From positions 124,001 through 188,000 of the forward strand of contig NZ_JAHLOF010000002.1 of the NCBI RefSeq assembly GCF_018917235.1: a stretch of 64,000 nucleotides of DNA. The letters run 5' to 3'. The notes below the pieces were generated by a model. The model had not been told where the DNA came from. It was given only the letters and a program-made list of their open reading frames with translations, and searched no databases. Source of the stretch: Metaclostridioides mangenotii. Its GTDB lineage: Bacteria; Bacillota; Clostridia; Peptostreptococcales; Peptostreptococcaceae. Position numbers and translations under genes: made by a program. Below are positions 43,222 to 52,226 of the stretch, in pieces (within the stretch, counting starts at the first letter, position 1; the number at the start of each line of letters is the position of its first letter).

Positions 43222-44458
43222 ATACTTTTACCTCCTTTTTATCTAAGTAGTTTTCTATTTCTGAAGCCACAGCCTTACCTTCTGCAACAGCTTGAACTAC
43301 CGTATCACCAGAATTCACAAAATCTCCTGATGCAAATATTCCCTCTTCTAATTTAAAATCTTTAAACTCTTCTGATACATCTTGTCCAATTGCTACTATT
43401 AATGTATCTGCTTTTATATTAAGTTCTGAATACTCATCTCTTGATTTAAAATTTAGACCAATTAATTTTCCAGATTCTGAGATTGTTTTTTCTGGTCTAA
43501 AAGGAGTTATTATTGATACTCCCATACTTTGTACTATATCTAGCTCATCTATATTGGCAGGAGCTTCAGCAATACTTCTTCTATATACAATAGATACATT
43601 TTTCGCCCCTATTTGCTTAGCTGTCATAGCACAGTCCATGGCTACGTCTCCACCACCTATAACTACAACATATTCGCCTATATCTATTTTTCCGTCGCTT
43701 TCTCTTGCATCTTTTAAGAATTCAAGTGCACTTATAACACCTTTTGCACTGTAGTCTATATTACTCTCATCAACTTTTTTAGATTCTGACAGACCCACAC
43801 CAATGTGAATCGCATCAAAGTCATTTTTAAGATCTTCAATTCCCTGTTGACCATCTATCTTTTTATTCAGAACAAAATTTACACCTAGAGATTTAATTTT
43901 TTCAATATCAAAGTCTACTAATTCTCTATTAATTCTAGATGGATTTATTCCGTATGTAAGTATACCTCCAATTTTATGCTCTGCTTCAAACACAGTTACT
44001 TCATAACCTTTTAATGCAAGCTCTGCTGCACAAGTTAGAGAAGCAGGTCCTGAACCTACACAGGCTACTTTTAAATCTTTTTTTACTTCTGGTGATTTCA
44101 GTATTTCCATATCGAATAATTTCTCTTGTTCAATAGCAAATTCTTGTAATTTGCCTATTTGTATCGGTTTATCAATTCCTGTTCTGCTACATGCACCTTC
44201 ACATAACTTGTCATGCGGACAAATCAGGCTACAGCTACCTCCTAGAACATTATTTGTCCTAATTGTTTCTGCTGCACCCTTAACATTTTTAAATCTTATT
44301 GATTGAATAAAACTTCCTGGATCAGTTTCTGCAGGACAACTTTTGCTACATGGTGCATCATGACATAACAGACAACGTGATGCCTCTTCCATAGCTGTCC
44401 TAGTGTTGAATTTTTCAGTCAAAGACTCTTTGTACTTTAGATCTAATACTTTTGACAT
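43214..44458 (-). CDS. preT: Dihydropyrimidine dehydrogenase subunit PreT
   Basis: A 414-residue flavoprotein like the small subunit of glutamate synthase. Iron-sulfur cysteines: [15 protein letters not shown] and [20 protein letters not shown] and NAD motifs: [28 protein letters not shown] and [22 protein letters not shown]. It passes electrons from NAD(P)H to PreA. AAGGGGGATTAGA precedes the ATG. It is the first gene of the pyrimidine-degradation operon; the promoter must lie in 44459-44809, where no consensus is clear. Confidence 0.93.
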   Translation of the reverse strand: MSKVLDLKYKESLTEKFNTRTAMEEASRCLLCHDAPCSKSCPAETDPGSFIQSIRFKNVKGAAETIRTNNVLGGSCSLICPHDKLCEGACSRTGIDKPIQIGKLQEFAIEQEKLFDMEILKSPEVKKDLKVACVGSGPASLTCAAELALKGYEVTVFEAEHKIGGILTYGINPSRINRELVDFDIEKIKSLGVNFVLNKKIDGQQGIEDLKNDFDAIHIGVGLSESKKVDESNIDYSAKGVISALEFLKDARESDGKIDIGEYVVVIGGGDVAMDCAMTAKQIGAKNVSIVYRRSIAEAPANIDELDIVQSMGVSIITPFRPEKTISESGKLIGLNFKSRDEYSELNIKADTLIVAIGQDVSEEFKDFKLEEGIFASGDFVNSGDTVVQAVAEGKAVASEIENYLDKKEVKVYG

Positions 44459-44809
44459 TCTAATCCCCCTTATTATAAGATTTTTCTATATCTTAAAATA
44501 TAGGACCTGTCTCCAAAAATATTACTAATAAAAAATAATCAAATTCAAACAAAACATTTTACTGTTAATAGACAGTTCCTAAATATTTTATATAGCAACT
44601 ATTTGACTTGGATCTATTCTTAGAATATTTATAAATCTTTATAGATTTTGTAGATATGTTCCTCGATGATATTCAAAACGTTTGTATTTTACTTTGTTTT
44701 TCATTTTTATATATTATAGATAAATCTAATATTACAAATTACTAAATACTTATTTTTGAATAACCTGTTGATTTTGATAGATATGTAGTTTATTGATATT
44801 TTATTGCAT
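44459..44809. other. Gene-free spacer upstream of preT
   Basis: AT-rich and without a credible ORF. An imperfect inverted repeat, AGGACCTGTCT near 44502 and AGACAGTTCCT near 44570, encloses about 57 bases. It could be an operator, a leader hairpin or an old insertion remnant. No regulator site is recognised. Confidence 0.4.
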
Positions 44810-45289
44810 TTAATCTGCTTCTTTAGGTGTATGTTCTGCTTTCCCAAACATTGCATATAACCAATCTCCACTCTTGTCACATGCGATTCCTAATATAGCA
44901 CCACAGATAAGAGTAATAACTAATACTTGCCAATTTCCATCAGCTGCAAATGTTGAAAAACAACCAACGAAACTGCCTGGTATAAACGCTAGGTACTTAA
45001 ATCTTCCAGCTATACACATAACAAATGTTAATAGACCACTAAATACCATTAAAGATCCCGCAAACGGGAACAAATTGCATAAAGTGATTATAGCCATACC
45101 ACATAATACACCAAACATATTTTGTCTAATGGTAGTTAAAACTCCTTCTAATCCATGTTTTCCTGAAGCAAAATAAGTCGTACAACCTGCAAATCCTATC
45201 CATGCCAATAATCCAATAGGACCACTTATGTACGACCATACCCCACATAGGATTCCCGTCGTGATACTTAAAGCCATTAATTGAGTCAT
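44810..45289 (-). CDS. DUF1097 membrane protein
   Basis: A 159-residue protein with about five membrane helices, matching the DUF1097 family (GVWSYISGPIGLLAWIGFAGCTTYFASG, NMFGVLCGMAIITL). Function is not established. It lies upstream of the pyrimidine operon on the same strand, 350 bases away, and could move a pyrimidine, beta-amino acid or urea-like product; this is inference. ATG 45289 follows AAGGAGG; a longer frame from 45334 has no ribosome binding site. Confidence 0.75.
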   Translation of the reverse strand: MTQLMALSITTGILCGVWSYISGPIGLLAWIGFAGCTTYFASGKHGLEGVLTTIRQNMFGVLCGMAIITLCNLFPFAGSLMVFSGLLTFVMCIAGRFKYLAFIPGSFVGCFSTFAADGNWQVLVITLICGAILGIACDKSGDWLYAMFGKAEHTPKEAD

Positions 45290-45831
45290 TTCTACATCCT
45301 CCTTAATATTATTTTTGAGTGTAGCAACTTTCAAAATATAAGCTAAAATTTAATGTTTACATAATTTAAATAATCTAATAATTACAAATATAACAAATTT
45401 ATTAGTTAATTATAGCACATCCATATCTAATTATCCAAGGCAAGTTGTTAATTTTTTATTACTAAAAATTCGTTATGTATTTTAGATTGTTTTAACAATA
45501 CTACATACCATTTGTAGCTTTATAATATATAAAATTTATATAAAAATACTTAAAAAAATTAAGTTTTAAATTTTTTTATATATCATATTCTACTGTATAC
45601 TGTATTCTATTATCCATTGAAAAATTCTATATATTAATTTAAATTTTTTTACCAATCTAGCAACTAATTAATTATCAATTTCTTTAAGTGTTGCTACAAA
45701 AAATCAGATAAATTAAGTGTTAAATATTATTGGTTATTAATTTTTTATAGTTATACTTAAAAATTTTTTCACCAATATTAGAAAATTTAATACAAATTTA
45801 AATATTAAATCTTTTTGGCTTATTTACATTG
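45290..45831. other. AT-rich spacer between DUF1097 and permease genes
   Basis: Very AT-rich, with long T and A runs. No ORF with a ribosome binding site and no convincing hairpin terminator seen. It must contain the promoter of the leftward DUF1097 gene, but none stands out. Confidence 0.5.
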
Positions 45832-45860
45832 TTTACAATTACTATTTCTGCTGATATAAT
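45832..45860 (+). promoter_or_regulatory. Promoter of the 46087 permease gene
   Basis: TTTACA at 45832-45837, 17 bases, TATAAT at 45855-45860. It implies a leader of about 220 bases that contains a mini-ORF (45956-45982) and a TTTGAGA/TCTCAAA hairpin (46052-46071) ending three bases before the ribosome binding site. Confidence 0.6.
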
Positions 45861-45955
45861 TTAAATAAATATACGATAGTGTAAAAACACTACAATAAAT
45901 TATTCACATGCCATAATGAAATGGGTACAAAAATAAAAAGGAAGTGATGATAAAT

Positions 45956-45982
45956 ATGGTGGATAACGTTTTCTTCATTTAA
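45956..45982 (+). CDS. Possible leader peptide, MVDNVFFI
   Basis: ATG 45956 encodes eight residues; AGGAAG lies about 12 bases upstream, and another in-frame ATG at 45947 is too close to it. It precedes the permease by about 100 bases. It may be a translated leader or chance; there is no terminator between it and the permease. Confidence 0.3.
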   Translation: MVDNVFFI

Positions 45983-46086
45983 TTTAATCTAGGGGATTTA
46001 TTTAAGATTCAAAAGATTTGTTTAAAATTTAATCATAAGTATTATATTAAGTTTGAGAAGATAATCTCAAATGGAAGGAGTATATT

Positions 46087-47586
46087 ATGAACGATAATGA
46101 GAAAAAACTTACCTTAATGTCATTAATTTTAATGATATTTACATCTGTATTTGGCTTTACAAATATAACTAGAGCCTACTTCCTAATGGGATACTCTGCT
46201 ATTCCATGGTACATCCTTTCAGCACTTACATTCTTTATACCTTACGCATTTATGATTGCTGAATTTGGTGCTGCTTTTAGAAAAGAGACTGGTGGTATTT
46301 ATTCTTGGATGAATAAGTCCGTCAACTCCAAATATGCATTTATAGTTACATTTATGTGGTACACATCTTATATAATTTGGATGGTTAACGTTTCAAATGG
46401 TATATGGGTTCCATTTACAAATCTAATATTCGGTCAAGATATGACATCTAGTTTTGCTTTTATAGGATTATCTGCACCAAAAGTAATAGCTTTACTAGCA
46501 ATTCTGTGGATGCTAGCCATAACATTCATAAGTAGTAAAGGACTTGATAAAATACAAAAAGTAACAACAGTTGGTGGTACTTTCGTCGCACTTATCAATG
46601 TTGTTTTAATTGTCGGGGCAATTTTAGTACTTATATTTAATAAATTTGAATTAGCTCAGCCTATAACAGCTACTGCATTTACAACTTCTCCTAACGCAGC
46701 TTATCAAACACCGTTGTCAATTTTCTCATTCTTGGTGTTTGCAATATTTGCTTATGGTGGTCTTGAAGTTGTCGGTGGTCTTGTTGATAAAACAGAAAAT
46801 CCAGAAAAAACTTTCCCTAAAGGTATAACTCTAGCAGCTATAGTAGTTGCTGTTGGATATTCAGTGGGTATACTATGTGTTGGTTTCTTCAGTAATTGGA
46901 GTAAAGATTTATCTGGAGATACTATCAACATGGCTAACGTAGCATATTTAACTGTTGGTAACTTAGGATATTATTTAGGAGATTCTCTAAACCTAAGTCA
47001 AGGCGTTTGTCTACAATTAGCTATGTGGTTCTCTAGATTTGTTGGACTTTCAATGTTCTTAGCACTTACAGGAGCATTCTTTACACTGATTTACTCTCCT
47101 ATAAAACAACTTATTGAAGGTACTCCTAAAAAAATATGGCCAGAAAAATTAATAAAACTGGATAAGAATGGAATGCCAGTAAATGCAATGTGGGTACAAT
47201 GTTTTATAGTTGTTATAATCATCGCCATAACATCATTTGGTGGAGATACTGCTTCTAAATTCTTGGATTCTTTGATACTAATGTCAAACGTAGCTATGAC
47301 TCTACCTTATATATTTATAGCTCTTGCATTTATTCCATTTAAGAAAAAAGAGGATCTAGACAGACCTTTTGTAATATTCAAATCAAAAGGTACTGTACTA
47401 TTTGCTACTATAATAGTAGTTATTACTATAACATTTGCCAATGTGTTTACCATTATTCAGCCGGTACTAGAAAATGGAGACTATTTCTCTACTATACTCC
47501 AAATAGCTGGCCCAGTTATATTTACTGTAATTGCATTATTGCTTTACGGTAGATACGAACGTAATTATTTGAAAAAACAACAATAA
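46087..47586 (+). CDS. APC-family amino-acid/amine permease, YjeM-like
   Basis: A 499-residue membrane protein with about 12 helices, from the glutamate/GABA-antiporter branch of the APC superfamily. The N-terminal half shows ITRAYFLMGYSAIPWY and FGAAFRKETGGIYSWM, and helix 6 shows FAYGGLEVVGGLVDKTENPEKTFPKG. GGAAGGAG precedes the ATG. Its neighbours suggest uptake of an amino acid or export of a product such as beta-alanine, but it has its own promoter and terminator, so linkage to the pyrimidine operon is uncertain. Confidence 0.82.
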   Translation: MNDNEKKLTLMSLILMIFTSVFGFTNITRAYFLMGYSAIPWYILSALTFFIPYAFMIAEFGAAFRKETGGIYSWMNKSVNSKYAFIVTFMWYTSYIIWMVNVSNGIWVPFTNLIFGQDMTSSFAFIGLSAPKVIALLAILWMLAITFISSKGLDKIQKVTTVGGTFVALINVVLIVGAILVLIFNKFELAQPITATAFTTSPNAAYQTPLSIFSFLVFAIFAYGGLEVVGGLVDKTENPEKTFPKGITLAAIVVAVGYSVGILCVGFFSNWSKDLSGDTINMANVAYLTVGNLGYYLGDSLNLSQGVCLQLAMWFSRFVGLSMFLALTGAFFTLIYSPIKQLIEGTPKKIWPEKLIKLDKNGMPVNAMWVQCFIVVIIIAITSFGGDTASKFLDSLILMSNVAMTLPYIFIALAFIPFKKKEDLDRPFVIFKSKGTVLFATIIVVITITFANVFTIIQPVLENGDYFSTILQIAGPVIFTVIALLLYGRYERNYLKKQQ

Positions 47587-47606
47587 AATTAATTGTTAAA
47601 TATCCT

Positions 47607-47645
47607 AAAAAAGAGCCAGATTATTTTATAGTAATCTGGCTCTTT
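47607..47645. terminator. Bidirectional terminator between permease and lplA
   Basis: AAAGAGCCAGATTA (47610-47623) and TAATCTGGCTCTTT (47632-47645) pair perfectly; A-run before, T-run after. Genes converge here. Confidence 0.88.
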
Positions 47646-47709
47646 ATATATATGTATTTATCCTTGTATATATTATAAACAGGCTCGCTTCATAAAAAGC
47701 AGTATAATA

Positions 47710-48693
47710 TTAAATTAAACAATTTAGTATTTCATTACTGCTAACACCATGAATATAGTATCCAGCATTTAATTCATCTAGCCTTAATTCTAATTCATCT
47801 TTTTTATATTTGATTCCGACTAAACCATCTTCTAAATTTTCAACATCTCTTACTGAAAAAAAATCACCATATATTTTACATTCTTTTATAATTCCATTTT
47901 CAATATTTAAGTTGAACTCTACTTTTCCACCTTTAAATCTACTTGCTCTTGATATTGAATACTTTGGTGATTTACCATAATTCCATTCCCAAGTATTAAA
48001 TTTACTATCGTATAATTGTTTTATAGATTCTTTATCATAATCAGTTAAACTATATATATAAAAATCACCGTCTAATAATTCATCTAACATAACAGATTTA
48101 AATTCATCTGGAGTTAACTTAATATCAATAAAATCAGATATATTAGCCACTCTAGACCTAATTGACTTAACCCCTTTAGAGGATATCTTTTCTTTTGACA
48201 CCTTAAGACCATAGGTCATAGCATCGATATCTGCATCAAATAGGATAGATCCATGATGTACCATGCTTTTAGATTTCATAAATTGAGCATTACCACAAAT
48301 TTTTTTGTTATTTACTAAGATATCATTTCTTCCTGTTAATTCAGCCCTAACACCAACTTTTTTAAGTGCTTTGATAACAGGATCTACAAAACTTTTAAAA
48401 TCTATATTTTCCCTTTCATAGTCTTTTACAATAAAAGAAAACTGCCAAACTCCTGGATCGGTATAGATTGCACCCCCACCTGAATTTCTTCTAACTACTT
48501 GCATGTTATTTTTATCTATATATTCTTGATTTATTTCTTCTACAGTATTTTGAAATCTTCCAATCATGATAGTCGGATTGGTTCTCCAAAACATAAACAT
48601 AGCTGGAAAGTCAATTCTATCACTTGTCGCTAGATACTCCTCAAGAGAAAAATTGTATAAAGGATCTAGTGAGTCACATGGAACGTAGATCAT
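47710..48693 (-). CDS. lplA: Lipoate-protein ligase A
   Basis: A 327-residue ligase with the LplA signature RRNSGGGAIYTDPGVWQFSFI (about residues 68-88), the catalytic Lys region GRNDILVNNKKICGNAQ, HHGSILFDADIDAM and a C-terminal domain to residue 327, so it is a full-length self-sufficient type. It activates lipoate with ATP and attaches it to lipoyl-domain proteins such as GcvH or 2-oxoacid dehydrogenase E2. It overlaps lipA by four bases, so scavenging and synthesis are cotranslated. Confidence 0.92.
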   Translation of the reverse strand: MIYVPCDSLDPLYNFSLEEYLATSDRIDFPAMFMFWRTNPTIMIGRFQNTVEEINQEYIDKNNMQVVRRNSGGGAIYTDPGVWQFSFIVKDYERENIDFKSFVDPVIKALKKVGVRAELTGRNDILVNNKKICGNAQFMKSKSMVHHGSILFDADIDAMTYGLKVSKEKISSKGVKSIRSRVANISDFIDIKLTPDEFKSVMLDELLDGDFYIYSLTDYDKESIKQLYDSKFNTWEWNYGKSPKYSISRASRFKGGKVEFNLNIENGIIKECKIYGDFFSVRDVENLEDGLVGIKYKKDELELRLDELNAGYYIHGVSSNEILNCLI

Positions 48694-49577
48694 ATTAAAT
48701 TCTCCTCTTTATTTCTTATTTCAAGAGCTTCAGCAGCATTATACGAACTTCTAACAAGCGGACTACTTGCAACAAATTTAAACCCTCTCTGCAGGCCTTC
48801 GGATTTATATATCTCAAACTTCTCTGGAGTAACATATTCAACTAAATCAATATGTTTTGATGATGGTTGTAAATATTGGCCAATTGTAAGGATGTCACAG
48901 TCAGTTTTCAATATATCATCCATAAGTCCATAAACTTCATCATCTTTTTCTCCAAGTCCGACCATGAACCCTGTTTTTGTAAGCATGTTGGGATCTTTCT
49001 TCTTGACGTAATCGAGCACAAAAAGAGACCTTTCATAGTTTGCTTCAGGTCGTACTGTATCATAGAGCCTTTTTACTGTTTCTACATTATGATTAAGCAC
49101 ATCTGGCTTTGCATCGACGATCATATCTAAACTTTCTATATCTCCCTTTAAATCAGGTATTAGTACTTCGATAGTCGTATCTGGACATAGATGCCTAACT
49201 GCTTCTATCACTTTTACGAATTGATCTACACCACCAAATTTCAAATCATCCCTTGTGACACTAGTAACAACCACATGCTTTAAATTTAACTTCTTCACGG
49301 CCTCAGCGACATGAATCGGTTCCATAGGGTCTACGTCTACTGGTAGATCGTGAACCACATTACAAAATCTACAATTTCTAGTACATTGACTTCCCAGGAT
49401 CATAAAAGTAGCAGTATTTTTCTTATAACATTCCCCCATGTTTGGGCAATTTGCTTCTTTACATACAGTATTTAATGATAACTGATTCATTAAATTTCTA
49501 ACATTACGGACAGCATTATGATTGTATTTAACCCTAAGCCATTCAGGTTTTCTTTCCCTATTATTTGTATTGCGCAT
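48690..49577 (-). CDS. lipA: Lipoyl synthase
   Basis: A radical-SAM enzyme of about 295 residues. The auxiliary-cluster cysteines CKEANCPNMGEC (N-terminal) and the radical-SAM motif CTRNCRFC are both present, with the SSxR-type C-terminal element SSPLVRSSYNAAE. It inserts two sulfur atoms into octanoyl groups. ATG 49577 was chosen: it lies six bases after AAGGAGG, whereas ATG 49583 touches that site. The lipoylated target is not in this window. Confidence 0.95.
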   Translation of the reverse strand: MRNTNNRERKPEWLRVKYNHNAVRNVRNLMNQLSLNTVCKEANCPNMGECYKKNTATFMILGSQCTRNCRFCNVVHDLPVDVDPMEPIHVAEAVKKLNLKHVVVTSVTRDDLKFGGVDQFVKVIEAVRHLCPDTTIEVLIPDLKGDIESLDMIVDAKPDVLNHNVETVKRLYDTVRPEANYERSLFVLDYVKKKDPNMLTKTGFMVGLGEKDDEVYGLMDDILKTDCDILTIGQYLQPSSKHIDLVEYVTPEKFEIYKSEGLQRGFKFVASSPLVRSSYNAAEALEIRNKEENLI

Positions 49578-49773
49578 TAACATCCTCCTTCTACCTATAT
49601 GGCATTTAAATTATTATCTATATATATTATAATATATCAATTTTTTATTTTCTGCTTCTATACTAAAAAAAGTTTCTCAACTAATATATTTTATCCATTG
49701 GTAGTATCGTAACATAAATAAACATTATAATACTGTATATTTAAATTGCAAAGTATGTTGTCTAATAATATAA

Positions 49774-49808
49774 AATAAAAGACCTAGCAGAAATATTCTC
49801 TAGGTCCT
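49774..49808 (-). terminator. Terminator after the MetNIQ-DUF169 operon
   Basis: GACCTAG (49781-49787) and CTAGGTC (49800-49806) pair. On the minus strand TTTTATTTTAT follows. It lies about 20 bases beyond the DUF169 stop. Confidence 0.75.
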
Positions 49809-49826
49809 TACTTTATATTAATATAA

Positions 49827-50633
49827 TTATTCGTCTTTCTTCAGTGTATATACATTTCTATAGTAGTTTTCATTTAATCTAATCTCAATCCCATCAGAAT
49901 TAACATTGTTACCCTCTAGGCTCTTAGATATTAATTCCTTTTTATTGTTTGGCTCTACAGCATTAAGTGTCCCAATAACACCTTCTATAATGTCATTTAA
50001 GAAATGAAATGGAAAGCCTACACCCATTTCCCCTTCATCCCATCCACCTACAGCTCTTGTTCCTGAGCAAAGAAGCGATAAATTAATAGTGTTCTTTACA
50101 TACGGAACTGCTGTTAACTCTGAACAATATGCTTGATTTCCTGAAATAGTGAAGTTATTGTGAATCCCATTATTAAATGTATGAGCTTGTACAATTCTCA
50201 TAGCTATATATGGTGTAACCACCATAAGTACAACATCAGGATCTTCTTCAAACTCGGACAGTGGACCAACTGCAAAACCTCTAACTTTGTGATTACAGAA
50301 AGTAATTTCGTTTGCTACTTTTTTGCTTATCAATAAGTTTTTGTATATATTTAAATTTCTTCCGTATTCTCCTGACTTAAAATCGTCTGATATTTCCATA
50401 AGGCCTAAAGCTCTGGCCGCTCCAGGGCAATTTATATTCTTGATTGTCGCTTTCATCGCAAGTCCTGATGTAATTGCCTTCTTAACCATAAGGCAGTAAG
50501 TCATTCTTCCCTTTACTTCATCGCACTTAAAATTATTGTAATCATCATCATTTACTAAAAACTTCACAGCGATTGGCGATCTTTCCAAATCAAGTAGTGA
50601 AGATAGCAAATTAGTCTTTTCTCTAATACTCAT
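49827..50633 (-). CDS. DUF169 family protein
   Basis: A soluble 268-residue protein with the DUF169 layout: ERSPIAVKF near the start, conserved Cys in MTYCLMVKKA and NCPGAARALGL, YCSEL and LLCSGTRAVGGWDEGEMGVGFP. The function is not established in the family. GGTGATTTT precedes the ATG. It begins eight bases after the metI-like gene stop and ends the operon, so it probably binds or processes the imported ligand, or senses it. The several Cys residues could bind a metal or cluster. Confidence 0.82.
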   Translation of the reverse strand: MSIREKTNLLSSLLDLERSPIAVKFLVNDDDYNNFKCDEVKGRMTYCLMVKKAITSGLAMKATIKNINCPGAARALGLMEISDDFKSGEYGRNLNIYKNLLISKKVANEITFCNHKVRGFAVGPLSEFEEDPDVVLMVVTPYIAMRIVQAHTFNNGIHNNFTISGNQAYCSELTAVPYVKNTINLSLLCSGTRAVGGWDEGEMGVGFPFHFLNDIIEGVIGTLNAVEPNNKKELISKSLEGNNVNSDGIEIRLNENYYRNVYTLKKDE

Positions 50634-50641
50634 AAAATCAC

Positions 50642-51310
50642 CTATTTCAACTTTTTATAAACAAAATTTCCTGTCAATTGTATAGCTTCTACCAGAATTA
50701 AGATAATAAATACTGAAAAATACAGTATGAAGTTATTAAAACTTTGGTATCCATAATTTAATGCGACCGATCCCAAGCCTCCAGCGCCTACTGCACCTGC
50801 TAATGTACTAGCAGTTAGAAAGTTGATAGTACATAGAGTTATTCCTGAAAGAATTGCCGGAAGTGATTCTTTTATCATGTAGTGTACTATTATTTGAATA
50901 TTAGTTGCACCAAATGATTTTGCCACTTCGATAAGCTGTTTGTCTACTTCAAGCAGACAGTTTTCAATAACTCTTGCAATAAATGGTATTGCAGCTATGG
51001 TAAGTGGAAATATCGCTGCTTTCTCTCCAATAGTGGTACCTACAAGAATCTTTGTAATCGGTGAAATAGCGACAATTAAAATTATTATCGGAAACGCTCT
51101 TATTATATTAATTAAAAAATCTAATATCTTATATACTTTTGGTCTCGGTTTAAGTCCATTATTAGGTCCATATAAAACTAATATTATTGCTAATACAAAA
51201 CCAAATATGCACGCAAGAACCATAGAAATCATAGTCATTCTAATAGTAGCTCCGACTGATGGTAAAATTATTTTTTGTATATAATCCATCCAAAGTTCCA
51301 TCTTACTCAA
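50642..51310 (-). CDS. metI: Methionine-type ABC permease MetI
   Basis: A permease of about 222 residues with five membrane helices and the EAA loop EVAKSFGATNIQIIVHYMIKESLPAILSG. The MetI family forms a dimer moving methionine or related amino acids. The start is probably TTG 51310, eight bases after AGGAG (51323-51319); a GTG at 51319 overlaps that site. It lies between the binding lipoprotein and the DUF169 gene. Confidence 0.88.
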   Translation of the reverse strand: MSKMELWMDYIQKIILPSVGATIRMTMISMVLACIFGFVLAIILVLYGPNNGLKPRPKVYKILDFLINIIRAFPIIILIVAISPITKILVGTTIGEKAAIFPLTIAAIPFIARVIENCLLEVDKQLIEVAKSFGATNIQIIVHYMIKESLPAILSGITLCTINFLTASTLAGAVGAGGLGSVALNYGYQSFNNFILYFSVFIILILVEAIQLTGNFVYKKLK

Positions 51311-51355
51311 TTTTACCACTCCTAATCCTTACAATTTTTTTAAATTTGTTTAAAA

Positions 51356-52159
51356 TTATTTATTGTATTGTACTAATGTTCCATCGTACTCTTTTTCAAA
51401 CCAAGTTTTGAATTCATCACTAGAAATATATTTTTGAGCTTCTTTAACCCAGTCTTTATCTTTATTCTCTTCGTTAACTGTAAGCCCTACAGGGAAGTCT
51501 ATTGTTGTCTTATCTTCTTCTATAAAACTATTTGGATCTAATCCAGCCTGCTGTACTCTTATTGCAGGACATATTACTGCATCAACATCATTTAAGCTTC
51601 TTGCTATAGTAGCTACATCAGTCTCATAGAATTTTATATTTTTAGGATTTTCCTTTATATCTAGAATTGTATAGAATTCACCTTTTTTCTCACCAAGTTT
51701 TAATAAACCTAGATTTTCTAAGAATTTCAGTGAGTTTTCTGTATTAGTCGGATCATTTGCAATACCTATAGTCATATTTTCAGGAAATTCATTTACATTT
51801 TTGTATTTAGAAGAATACATAGCAAATCTGTAATATGCTATATGAGGATCAACAACTGTAAGTTTAGAGTTGTTTTCTTTATTAAATGTATCTATCCATG
51901 GTTTATGATTGTGAACAAAACCAGATAAATCACCATCTTTTGCCGCTATTGCTGCAGCATTATTTGCATCGAATAAAACAGTCTCTGCAGTAAAACCTTC
52001 TTTATTTAAATGATCTTTAATCTTTGTTACTATTGGTTCAGTTGTGCTCATAGAACCTAGTGTTATCTTCTCTTCTTCTTTTTTACCACAAGCTGTTGCT
52101 GTTACCATAACTGCTAATGCAAGTACAAATGTTAAAACCAAGCTTAATCTTTTTTTCAT
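51356..52159 (-). CDS. metQ: Methionine-type substrate-binding lipoprotein MetQ
   Basis: A 267-residue NlpA-family lipoprotein with signal peptide ending TATAC (lipid-modified Cys near residue 24) and the mature start EKITLGSMSTTEPIV. The family usually has the pattern VGATPGPHAEIL there, so this is a divergent branch, and its ligand may not be methionine. AGGAGAAAAAGAC precedes the ATG. It is in the operon with the ATPase upstream and the permease downstream. Confidence 0.85.
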   Translation of the reverse strand: MKKRLSLVLTFVLALAVMVTATACGKKEEEKITLGSMSTTEPIVTKIKDHLNKEGFTAETVLFDANNAAAIAAKDGDLSGFVHNHKPWIDTFNKENNSKLTVVDPHIAYYRFAMYSSKYKNVNEFPENMTIGIANDPTNTENSLKFLENLGLLKLGEKKGEFYTILDIKENPKNIKFYETDVATIARSLNDVDAVICPAIRVQQAGLDPNSFIEEDKTTIDFPVGLTVNEENKDKDWVKEAQKYISSDEFKTWFEKEYDGTLVQYNK

Positions 52160-52226
52160 GTCTTTTTCTCCTATTCTTTTAATGTTTTATTTTAAATTTA
52201 CTTAATAATTTACTAACTCAAAATTA

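Noticed and set aside
44500..44580. Insertion-sequence end formed by the AGGACCTGTCT/AGACAGTTCCT repeat
   Set aside because: Only about 11 imperfect bases with a 57-base interval and no transposase remnant; too weak to call.
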